Shown: positions 1 through 5,174 of the stretch, piece by piece
Layout of the letters: each line of letters opens with the position of its first letter
How positions within the stretch are numbered: position 1 is the first letter of the stretch
From: Bdellovibrionales bacterium
GTDB lineage: Bacteria > Bdellovibrionota > UBA2361 > JAGRAS01
Assembly (NCBI GenBank): GCA_020434465.1
Contig: JAGRAS010000142.1
Span: forward strand, 1-5,235
Length of the DNA stretch: 5,235 nt
Direction: 5' to 3'
Notes under the pieces: generated by a model
What the model was told of the DNA's origin: nothing
Seen by the model: only the letters and a program-made list of their open reading frames with translations
The model's database searches: none
Translations under genes and position numbers: made by a program

Positions 1-919
1 TTAATCGGAAACCTGAGTTTTTATCTTTTGCCATCTCAACATACTTCTTCATGTCACCGCCATCATCATGAATAGCCTGTAACATTTCTATAACTTGTTG
101 ATTAGCTCCTCCGTGTCTATGCCCCCATAAAGCTCCAATCCCTGCCGAAATACAAGCAAACATATTTGCCATACTACTTCTTACCTGTCTAACAGTAGAA
201 GTCGAACAGTTTTGTTCGTGATCAGCATGGATAATAAGTAAAGCTTCAAGTGCCTCTACCAATTCTGGCATAGCTTCATATTTTTCACATGGGACTCCAA
301 ACATCATGTACAAAAAGTTTTCAGAATATTTTCTTGAGTTGTCTGGATAAATAAAAGGCTGTCCAATAGATTTTTTATGCGCATAAGCAGCAATAGTTGG
401 CAGCTTAGCAATTAAACGAATGCTATTTAAATAAGTAACTTCCTCAGGACTTCCAACTTCATTTTGATAAAAAGTAGAAAGCGCGGCTACAACTGAAGAT
501 AACATCGCCATCGGATGTGCATCTTTTGGAAAACCATCAAAAAATTGTTTAACGTCTTCGTGTAAAAGTGTGTGGTTTGTGATCGCCTCTTCAAAACTTG
601 AAAGTTCATCCTTATTTGGCAAATGACCGTTAATTAACAAAAATGAAGTTTCTAAAAAACCTCCCCTCTCTACTAGATCTTCAATCGGAATTCCCCGGTA
701 ACGTAAAATTCCTTTTTCACCATCAATAAATGTAATTGAACTTATACAACTTCCAGTATTTCCATACCCTGGATCTAAAGTGATAGCTTTTGACTGTGCA
801 CGAAGATTACTAATATCAACCCCAACCTCTCCTGTAGATCCAACCATTACCGGCAACTCCACTGTGGTTCCGTCTGGAAGTTTTAACTCTGCCGTTTGTT
901 TGACTTCATTTTCTGTCAT
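1..919 (-). CDS. gltA: Citrate synthase, N-terminal 306 residues (C-terminus cut by window edge)
   Basis: Condenses acetyl-CoA and oxaloacetate to citrate in the cytoplasm, the entry step of the TCA cycle. The protein read from ATG at 919 begins MTENEVKQTAEL, has the type II N-terminal beta segment (about residues 6-45), then SSITFIDGEKGILRYRG (about 60-77), HPMAML, and LIIHADHEQNCSTSTVR with the family's conserved His at 231 and 234. WGHRHGGAN at 265-273 carries the second active-site His (269). The reading runs off the window at AKDKNSGFRL, just before the MGFGHRVY segment and the catalytic Asp, so about 120 residues are missing. The start is supported by AGGAG 8 nt upstream. One oddity: the usual Pro of the GPxHGGAN motif is His here. 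No frameshift is seen. Identity is very secure; oligomeric type and NADH regulation cannot be judged from this fragment. Confidence 0.97.
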   Translation of the reverse strand, partial: MTENEVKQTAELKLPDGTTVELPVMVGSTGEVGVDISNLRAQSKAITLDPGYGNTGSCISSITFIDGEKGILRYRGIPIEDLVERGGFLETSFLLINGHLPNKDELSSFEEAITNHTLLHEDVKQFFDGFPKDAHPMAMLSSVVAALSTFYQNEVGSPEEVTYLNSIRLIAKLPTIAAYAHKKSIGQPFIYPDNSRKYSENFLYMMFGVPCEKYEAMPELVEALEALLIIHADHEQNCSTSTVRQVRSSMANMFACISAGIGALWGHRHGGANQQVIEMLQAIHDDGGDMKKYVEMAKDKNSGFRL

Positions 920-927
920 CGATAAGT

Positions 928-932
928 CTCCT
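928..932 (-). promoter_or_regulatory. Ribosome binding site of citrate synthase
   Basis: AGGAG read on the minus strand lies 8 nt before the ATG at 919, an ideal Shine-Dalgarno position. It fixes the start of the gene and shows that this organism uses canonical sites for at least some genes. Confidence 0.8.
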
Positions 933-1080
933 AAATGGAAAAATTGCTTTTTGTACTCTAAAAAATACCCTTTATAGTTTGACTCTAAAAGCTCAGGACT
1001 AAATTAATCACGGGTAATCTATTTAATAATTCTAACAACTTAAAACCTCACTTCAGGCTCTAAGTTCTGAAGATTAATCA

Positions 1081-1096
1081 CCGAATACTCATTCGG
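1081..1096. repeat. Perfect inverted repeat CCGAAT-ACTC-ATTCGG
   Basis: Two 6-bp arms around a 4-base loop, directly preceded by the 8-bp palindrome GATTAATC (1072-1079). Neither side has a T-run, so it is not an intrinsic terminator. It sits 160-180 bp upstream of the gltA start and about 140 bp before the GroES-like promoter candidate, so it may be a dyad operator or an RNA hairpin. Function is inferred only from symmetry and position. Confidence 0.5.
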
Positions 1097-1232
1097 ACAC
1101 TAACATGGGTACTCTGACTTTTCTACCTAAATTTGATTCCCAAAGTACAATAAGGTTCTCAGTTTTTTAAGCTTTTTTAGCATAACAATATTTCAATTTT
1201 GACCAAGAAAACTATGATAAGAAATAACACTC

Positions 1233-1241
1233 TGATATAAC
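1233..1241 (+). promoter_or_regulatory. Candidate extended -10 promoter for the GroES-like gene
   Basis: TGATATAAC is a TGn extension joined to TATAAC (5 of 6 to the sigma-70 -10 box). No good -35 lies 17 bp upstream, which extended -10 promoters tolerate. Transcription would begin near 1248, leaving an 80-nt leader to the preferred start at 1329. A TTGACC at 1199-1204 is too far away to pair with it. Confidence 0.3.
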
Positions 1242-1313
1242 TACGCTTAATATTTATTAAAGCAAAATAAGATGAACAAAAAAGATAAAAAAATAGTTTC
1301 AAATCTGGAAATA

Positions 1314-1318
1314 AAGGA
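1314..1318 (+). promoter_or_regulatory. Ribosome binding site deciding the GroES-like start
   Basis: AAGGA lies 10 nt before the ATG at 1329. The in-frame ATG at 1272 has only A-rich sequence before it and no Shine-Dalgarno, so the downstream ATG is preferred. Confidence 0.5.
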
Positions 1319-1328
1319 AGAAAAAGAA

Positions 1329-1697
1329 ATGTTAAAATCCTTAAAAACTAATGCTTCACATTCTTCTGGTTATTCAAAATCTATTCGCAGAATAAATCCA
1401 CTTGGAATGCGTGTAGTGGTAAGATTATTAAAAGACCGCAACCTAAGCGAAGGTGGGCTATATCTTCCAGAAGGCGCAAAAGAAGCTATGTCTGAGAGCT
1501 TATTAGCAGAAGTAATCGAGGTTGCTAGTGCTGTTGATATGGACACAGATGAGGAAGCTAATATTAGCGGAGTTCCGTTGGCTGCAAAAGTATTAATCCC
1601 TAAAGACTGCGGAACAAGAGTCCCATGGGATAATGAGTTAAGAATAGTAGAAACAAAAGATATTCTTGCTATCGTTAATGAAATTTCTATTACTTAG
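1329..1697 (+). CDS. Divergent GroES/Cpn10-like co-chaperonin
   Basis: The GroES-fold region covers about residues 21-118 of 122. It begins RINPLGMRVVVRLL, like the family's IRPLHDRVIVK, followed by a mobile-loop equivalent SEGGLYLP (40-47) matching the GGIVL signature by which GroES touches GroEL. Then come a SLLAEVIEVA strand, the KVLIPKD equivalent of the VKxGDxVIF strand, and a C-terminal ELRIVETKDILAIVNEI, very close to the family ending. It departs from classical groES by a ~20-residue Ser/Lys-rich N-terminal leader, an acidic insert (about 69-78), and Cys94-Trp100 in the dome part. Expected role: cap of a chaperonin in the cytoplasm. No groEL is adjacent, so it may be a second or specialised GroES. 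The longer start at 1272 adds 19 Lys/Glu-rich residues with no ribosome site. Family membership is secure; partner and role are not. Confidence 0.85.
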   Translation: MLKSLKTNASHSSGYSKSIRRINPLGMRVVVRLLKDRNLSEGGLYLPEGAKEAMSESLLAEVIEVASAVDMDTDEEANISGVPLAAKVLIPKDCGTRVPWDNELRIVETKDILAIVNEISIT

Positions 1698-1750
1698 TTG
1701 CTTAATAAGTTGCATTTGAAGCTTATGTTTTGACTGATAAGTTTTCTATA

Positions 1751-1779
1751 TTGACAGCTCAAAAACAGCCCCTCATCAT
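1751..1779 (+). promoter_or_regulatory. Candidate promoter of the recombinase gene
   Basis: A consensus TTGACA (-35) at 1751-1756 is followed after 17 bp by CATCAT, only 4 of 6 to TATAAT. If used, transcription would begin at about the ATG at 1786, giving a nearly leaderless mRNA, which would fit the absence of a Shine-Dalgarno before that ATG. The 88-bp gap also holds a weak ATAAG/CTTAT stem (1705-1726) followed by only four T residues, too poor to call a terminator. Confidence 0.25.
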
Positions 1780-1785
1780 CAAAAT

Positions 1786-2823
1786 ATGTCCAATGATGAT
1801 GTTTATAATTCAAGTAAGTCCCAAGGAAGCATCCAAAATAGTGCTTTTTTAAATGTTGTTGATAGTTATATTCGTTACTATGCGGCTGGTTCCAGCCACA
1901 CATCTAGAGCAAAGAGGTTGGATCTTGAAAAGTTTGTTGAGCATTTAACTAAATTCCATGCTCTATCAAAGTCTGAAAAACTAAAAGTTAAGCATTGGGA
2001 TTATTCTGCAGTTCAAAGGTTTGTTGAAGATCTTTTAAGTGGAGGAGAAGCTCCGGCTACAGTTGCTAGAAGATTAGCTACTGTAAAACATATGGGAAGG
2101 ACTCTTGCAGAAAAAGCTAGAGATTTTATTAATCCAGCAAAAGACGTGAAACCTCCATTAATTAAACCACCACGCCCAAAAGCAATTGATGAAAAAGAAG
2201 TAGAAAAAGTTCGCAAAGTAGCTTCACGTAGATTCGAAGATAAAGACTCGTTTATTAGATTAAGAAACCAGACACTTTTTGAGTTTATGCTTGATACCGG
2301 GCTTAGAGCTGATGAAGTAAGACTTTTAAAACTAAGTCAACTGGATGATAAGCTAGAATGGATTGAAAATGTAAGAACAAAAGGAAAAAGATTTAGAAAT
2401 GTTTACATCACCTCTGAAATGAGACCAAAGCTAGCTTACTATTTGGAAGCACGTGACAAAAAATTAAAGCAATTTTATCAAAAGCTAAGTCCTGCAAAAA
2501 ATAAGATTTTACCGGTTTTCATTAGCACCTATGGTGCAACAGCTGGAAAAGCAGAAACTTTTTTGATGGGAGCAAAAACTATTTGGCGTGCTGTTAATGA
2601 GCTAACTGCTGAAACAGCTTTACACCCTCACCTTCTTAGACACTCGTATGCATTAGATTTGTTAGAAAGCACTGGTGATTTGCGGATCGTTGCACAGGCA
2701 CTTGGCCACAGTGATATAAGAACAACTATGCGTTATACTGAACGACGAGATCAAGAAATTGCCGAAGCACTTGAGGCAAGTCGAAAAAGAAAAAAGATTA
2801 GAGTTAAAAAAGCTACAAAATAG
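1786..2823 (+). CDS. Tyrosine recombinase, XerC/XerD-like
   Basis: Cuts and rejoins DNA through a covalent phosphotyrosine. Residues about 20-115 form the SAM-like core-binding domain, which wraps the target site; about 135-330 form the catalytic domain. All catalytic residues are in place: Arg174 (DTGLRADEV), Lys199 (RTKGK hairpin), His282 and Arg285 (HPHLLRHSYA), His308 (LGHSD) and Tyr317 (MRYT), with the usual 9-residue spacing from His308 to Tyr317. At 345 residues it is slightly longer than XerC/XerD (~300), from an N-terminal leader and a very basic C-terminal tail. The ATG at 1786 has no Shine-Dalgarno and no better in-frame ATG lies near it. It overlaps the convergent arginase by 11 bp. 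No phage genes, tRNA or direct-repeat attachment site lie beside it, so a chromosome-dimer or general recombinase is as likely as an integrase. Confidence 0.92.
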   Translation: MSNDDVYNSSKSQGSIQNSAFLNVVDSYIRYYAAGSSHTSRAKRLDLEKFVEHLTKFHALSKSEKLKVKHWDYSAVQRFVEDLLSGGEAPATVARRLATVKHMGRTLAEKARDFINPAKDVKPPLIKPPRPKAIDEKEVEKVRKVASRRFEDKDSFIRLRNQTLFEFMLDTGLRADEVRLLKLSQLDDKLEWIENVRTKGKRFRNVYITSEMRPKLAYYLEARDKKLKQFYQKLSPAKNKILPVFISTYGATAGKAETFLMGAKTIWRAVNELTAETALHPHLLRHSYALDLLESTGDLRIVAQALGHSDIRTTMRYTERRDQEIAEALEASRKRKKIRVKKATK

Positions 2824-3730
2824 ATTTTCCTACTGCAGATTCTAATAGTGAAACTGCAATTTCGGCAGTCAATTGATCAATATCCACTACAGGATTAAAT
2901 TCCATCAGTTCAATTGCTAACAATTCCTCCCTTCTAGCAACCATCTCCATAACTAAATGTGATTCCCTAAATGTCAACCCACCTCTTACTGGCGAGCCCA
3001 CCCCCGGTGCCATTTTAGGATCACAAACATCTAAATCCATCGAAAGAATAAATTTATCCGTATTGCTCGTTACTTGCTTAAGCGCTCTTGATAAAATCTC
3101 ACCTAAGCCATAACGATCAACTTCCGTCATAGAATACGCAGATAAACCAAGCTTTTTTAAACGCTTCTTTTCTGGTGGATCAACATCCCTTAAACCTACA
3201 TAAACAATATCATCCGGAAGAATTTTTGGATTTATTCCATACAAATTGCAAAGCTCTGGGTCGCCAATACCTAAAAGAGCTGCTGTCGACATTCCGTGAA
3301 CATTCCCAGAAGGTGATGATTCTGGACAATTAATATCAGCATGAGCATCTACCCAAAGTAAACCAAGTCTAGAGTCGTCTCCTTTTGTTTTCTTTAAAAA
3401 ATTTACTGCTGTTGAAATTGAAAAAATTGATGTTGAATGATCGCCCCCTAAAATAATAGGTGTTTCCCCAGCCTCATATGCAGAATTTACTTCCTCAGAA
3501 AAGTATTTACCAAACTCTAGAATTTGTTTGAAATATTTTCTTTTAAGATCACCAATTTCAAGATCGGAAGTTTTTAACTGAACATTACCTCTATCCTTAA
3601 CTGTTACACCATGTAAATTCAGTCTATTTATTAAACCAAAATCACGCATCGCTTGTGGCCCCATCTCTGTTTCTGGCATTCCAGCAGCCAAACCAAATGC
3701 AGCACCAATTATGGAATATATTCTATTCAT
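2813..3730 (-). CDS. rocF: Arginase (ureohydrolase family)
   Basis: Hydrolyses L-arginine to L-ornithine and urea with a binuclear Mn centre in the cytoplasm. All metal ligands are visible: His98 (GGDHS), Asp128, His130 and Asp132 (DAHAD), and Asp232 and Asp234 (SMDLDVCDP). Arginase rather than agmatinase is indicated by the substrate loop Asn134 to Ser141 and His145 (INCPESSPSGNVHG), by GLRDVDPPE with Asp182 and Glu187, and by Glu277 (IELMEFNP). The 305-residue length is typical. I chose ATG 3730 because it gives the family's N-terminus (MNRIYSIIGAAFGLAAGMPETEMGPQAMR); the frame is open 43 codons further upstream, but that part is hydrophobic and unlike arginase. A weak AAAGAG lies 11 nt before the start. 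The stop lies inside the 3' end of the recombinase gene. Confidence 0.95.
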   Translation of the reverse strand: MNRIYSIIGAAFGLAAGMPETEMGPQAMRDFGLINRLNLHGVTVKDRGNVQLKTSDLEIGDLKRKYFKQILEFGKYFSEEVNSAYEAGETPIILGGDHSTSIFSISTAVNFLKKTKGDDSRLGLLWVDAHADINCPESSPSGNVHGMSTAALLGIGDPELCNLYGINPKILPDDIVYVGLRDVDPPEKKRLKKLGLSAYSMTEVDRYGLGEILSRALKQVTSNTDKFILSMDLDVCDPKMAPGVGSPVRGGLTFRESHLVMEMVARREELLAIELMEFNPVVDIDQLTAEIAVSLLESAVGKSIL

Positions 3731-3766
3731 AAATATAAAAACTCTTTCAATAAAAAACCAGATTGC

Positions 3767-3795
3767 AATGTAATAACTCTCTTGTTGCATGGCAA
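3767..3795 (-). promoter_or_regulatory. Candidate sigma-70 promoter of arginase
   Basis: On the minus strand TTGCCA (5 of 6 to the -35 box, 3795-3790) is followed by exactly 17 bp and TACATT (4 of 6 to the -10 box, 3772-3767). Transcription would start near 3760, about 30 nt before the ATG at 3730. This placement also supports rejecting the longer arginase reading, which would start upstream of the promoter. Confidence 0.4.
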
Positions 3796-3859
3796 GCTTT
3801 AAGCTTTTTGCAACATATGTAAGCACGCCTCTGTACAAAAAATAGTTTCTTAGCTGCAC

Positions 3860-3888
3860 TGTATCAATTCAAAGTGTACCAATTCAAA
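3860..3888. repeat. Tandem direct repeat TGTAYCAATTCAAA (2 units)
   Basis: Units at 3860-3873 and 3875-3888 match at 13 of 14 bases with a 15-bp period. Read on the minus strand (toward arginase) they are TTTGAATTGGTACA and TTTGAATTGATACA, lying 130-158 bp before the arginase ATG. The TGAATT core resembles half of the ArgR box of E. coli, but the second half (ATTCA) is missing, so an operator function is only a suggestion. Confidence 0.55.
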
Positions 3889-4001
3889 TTTAATCAAGAA
3901 ATTCATTAATATTTCGATTACTTAGGACAGAAGGAAAGTTATTTTCAGCACGCCTTCGCATAGGAACTATCTATTTTACTTGATTTTGATGTTATAGCTT
4001 T

Positions 4002-4038
4002 CTTCTCCAACTTCTCTTCTCCAACCTTCTTCTCCAAC
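4002..4038 (+). repeat. Three copies of CTTCTCCAAC
   Basis: Identical 10-mers occur at 4002-4011, 4016-4025 and 4029-4038 (spacings 14 and 13), forming a pyrimidine-rich tract directly outside the left inverted-repeat arm of the transposase unit. It could be slippage-born, a protein-binding array or part of the insertion site. Confidence 0.7.
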
Positions 4039-4039
4039 C

Positions 4040-4067
4040 TCTCAGAGACCCCCAATAAAGTTAAACA
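4040..4067 (+). repeat. Left arm of the inverted repeat around the transposase
   Basis: Begins TCTCAGAGACCCCCA. Aligned without gaps to the reverse complement of 5208-5235 it matches at 22 of 28 positions, including the blocks TCTCAG, ACCCCCA, TAA and GTTA. It lies 30 bp before the transposase ATG. Confidence 0.6.
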
Positions 4068-4075
4068 ACTTTTTT
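4057..4075 (+). terminator. AT-rich hairpin with T-run ahead of the transposase
   Basis: AAAGTT-AAAC-AACTTT followed by further T residues (six T at 4070-4075). The stem is six bp and weak in GC, so termination would be inefficient. It overlaps the left repeat arm and ends 22 nt before the ATG at 4098. It could limit read-through into the transposase, or be the subterminal hairpin that HUH transposases recognise in single-stranded DNA. Confidence 0.3.
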
Positions 4076-4097
4076 CGTACCTACCCGATTACTAACT

Positions 4098-5045
4098 ATG
4101 AGCTACCCACTAAGACTTGAAGACCCGAAAGAGGTCTACCACATAAGCAGCCGTACAATTGGCTCGAAGCTTTGGTTTGTAAATAACAAACCACTAAATT
4201 ACGCAATCCTTGCCTATCTAGCAAAGTATTCAGAGCTTTACGAAGCTAAGCTCTACTCTTTCATACTTATGGGCAACCACTATCACCTAATAGCTAAGTT
4301 TCCAAAGATGAATAAAGCAGCTTTTATGCGCTCATTTAACGCAATAATAGCCAAGCTAGTAGGTACAAAAGTAGAAACCTTTAAAGATGGACACCTTTGG
4401 AGCCGCCGTTACTCAGATCAGGTACTGCTAGGTAATAAATCAATAGAGCACTGGTGGTTTTACTGTGCATTAAATCCAGTAACTAGTGGGATAGCTCGCA
4501 CTCTTAGAGAGTATGAATCTTATAACTCTTTTAGTGATGCAGTCTCTGGTCGCTCTAAGGAGTTTAAAGTGTTTGAGCGGTGGAAATATAATGAAGCCAG
4601 ACATAGGTTTGGTAAGGTTGATAAAAGAGATTTTATAAAAAACTACTCTCTTAAGTTTGCTCGTTTAGAAGCTTATGAAGAGATGGAGCAAGTAGATTAT
4701 AAAAAGATGATGTGGGAGAAGCTTGAAGAACGGAGGGTGGTTGCAGTTGAAGAGAGGCTTAAAAAGGGATTGGGTTTTGCAACAGAGGAGAATAGAAAGA
4801 AGGTTAAACCAGGCGCTAGGCCTAGAAAGACTAAAAAATTAGATAAGGGTGGTTTTACACCAATTGTTTTGTGTTTATGTACTAAGACCAAATATGAGTA
4901 TCTAGAGAAGTATTTTATTATTGTAAACAATCACTATGAAGTTTCAGAAAAGTACAGAGCTGGAGATTTATCTGTAGAGTTTCCACCTGGTACTTATAGA
5001 CCGCCTTGCCTTTGTCTTCCTGAAGGTTTGGAAGCGGTGGAATAA
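4098..5045 (+). CDS. REP-associated tyrosine transposase (Y1/HUH, IS200-like) with long C-terminal extension
   Basis: A single-strand DNA transposase or nuclease of the Y1_Tnp family. The core spans about residues 5-145: PKEVYHISSRT, the HUH motif His61-Tyr62-His63 within ILMGNHYHLIAKFP, the helix KAAFMRSFNAIIAKL, GHLWSRRYSDQVL (98-110), and the catalytic helix HWWFYCALNPVTSGIA with probable nucleophile Tyr122. RAYT proteins are often about 150-230 residues. This one has 315, adding a charged, probably coiled region (about 160-250) and a C-terminal segment with two CxC pairs (Cys259/Cys261 and Cys304/Cys306) and FPPGTYRPP. The ATG at 4098 has no Shine-Dalgarno, but an in-frame stop at 4062-4064 and no alternative start between them fix it. 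The gene is intact, so the unit could be active. It looks somewhat richer in GC than its neighbours near the 5' end, hinting at transfer. Confidence 0.88.
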   Translation: MSYPLRLEDPKEVYHISSRTIGSKLWFVNNKPLNYAILAYLAKYSELYEAKLYSFILMGNHYHLIAKFPKMNKAAFMRSFNAIIAKLVGTKVETFKDGHLWSRRYSDQVLLGNKSIEHWWFYCALNPVTSGIARTLREYESYNSFSDAVSGRSKEFKVFERWKYNEARHRFGKVDKRDFIKNYSLKFARLEAYEEMEQVDYKKMMWEKLEERRVVAVEERLKKGLGFATEENRKKVKPGARPRKTKKLDKGGFTPIVLCLCTKTKYEYLEKYFIIVNNHYEVSEKYRAGDLSVEFPPGTYRPPCLCLPEGLEAVE

Positions 5046-5054
5046 GAGAATAAT

Positions 5055-5084
5055 AAAAAAACAGCTGGAACAAAGTAGGGCTGT
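5055..5084 (-). terminator. Possible terminator for leftward transcription, 3' of the transposase
   Basis: Read on the minus strand, ACAGC (5084-5080) and GCTGT (5065-5061) form a 5-bp stem with a 14-nt loop, directly followed by a run of seven T (5061-5055, sharing the stem's last T). It would stop transcripts entering the transposase from the right. The stem is short and the loop long, so this is a weak call. No equivalent T-run exists for the transposase's own rightward transcript. Confidence 0.25.
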
Positions 5085-5174
5085 ATCTAAATATCGATTT
5101 TCGGTCTTTTGTTGACAGAATTTTACTTCAATTCATCAATTGATATTAAGAAAAAATAACTAGTAAGATTCAAG

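Larger units (their letters stand above)
920..1328. other. Divergent intergenic region between gltA and the GroES-like gene
   Basis: About 400 bp without a convincing gene; all frames are short. It must hold the gltA promoter. The best minus-strand -10 candidate is TATAAA at 976-971, with no good -35 partner. It also holds a perfect inverted repeat at 1081-1096, an adjacent palindrome GATTAATC at 1072-1079, two copies of ACTCTAAAA (955-963 and 982-990), and a plus-strand extended -10 near 1233. No tRNA, riboswitch or CIRCE element (GAGTGCTAA type) was seen, although the latter is common ahead of chaperonin genes. Confidence 0.6.
3731..4097. other. Divergent, repeat-rich intergenic region
   Basis: A 367-bp gap between the divergent arginase and transposase genes. 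From left to right it holds the arginase promoter candidate, a duplicated AAGCTT (AAGCTTTAAGCTT near 3794-3806), a two-unit direct repeat (3860-3888), a pyrimidine-rich triplicated motif (4002-4038), the left inverted-repeat arm (4040-4067) and a hairpin with a T-run (4057-4075). GCACGCCT occurs twice (near 3824 and 3949). For the transposase only a weak extended -10 (TGTTATAGC, 3990-3998) was found. No RNA gene was recognised. Confidence 0.6.

Noticed and set aside
376..384. ATGCGCAT palindrome resembling part of a dif site
   Set aside because: It lies within citrate synthase codons for a conserved YAHK stretch and has no second arm.
780..977. Plus-strand open frame of 65 codons
   Set aside because: Antisense to the citrate synthase 5' end. 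It has no ribosome site and its composition mirrors the real gene.
1199..1218. TTGACC and TATGAT as a promoter for the GroES-like gene
   Set aside because: The two boxes are separated by only 8 bp, far from the 16-18 bp required.
1694..1903. Minus-strand open frame of 69 codons across the recombinase start
   Set aside because: Mostly antisense to the recombinase gene, with no protein family resemblance and no ribosome site.
2013..2216. Minus-strand open frame of 67 codons
   Set aside because: Lies wholly inside the recombinase gene on the opposite strand; a shadow frame.
3731..3859. Upstream 43-codon extension of the arginase frame, with starts at 3859 or 3790
   Set aside because: The added residues are hydrophobic (IAIWFFIERVFIF) and unlike any arginase N-terminus. 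The family start motif begins at the Met at 3730, and the best promoter lies inside the extension.
3953..3976. dif-like half site (TTCGCATAG) that could serve the Xer-type recombinase
   Set aside because: Only one arm resembles the XerC half (about 7 of 11 bases to the E. coli arm). The second arm fits poorly and there is no dyad, so it is probably chance.
4001..4040. CTTCTCCAAC repeats as a CRISPR array
   Set aside because: Units are 10 bp with 3-4 bp between them, far too short for repeats and spacers, and there are no cas genes.
4697..4930. Minus-strand open frame of 77 codons with a hydrophobic look
   Set aside because: Antisense to the lysine-rich part of the transposase. The hydrophobic composition comes from reverse reading of A-rich codons.
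5112..5140. TTGACA as a promoter reading out of the right end of the element
   Set aside because: No acceptable -10 box lies 16-18 bp downstream; the hexamer there matches only 3 of 6.
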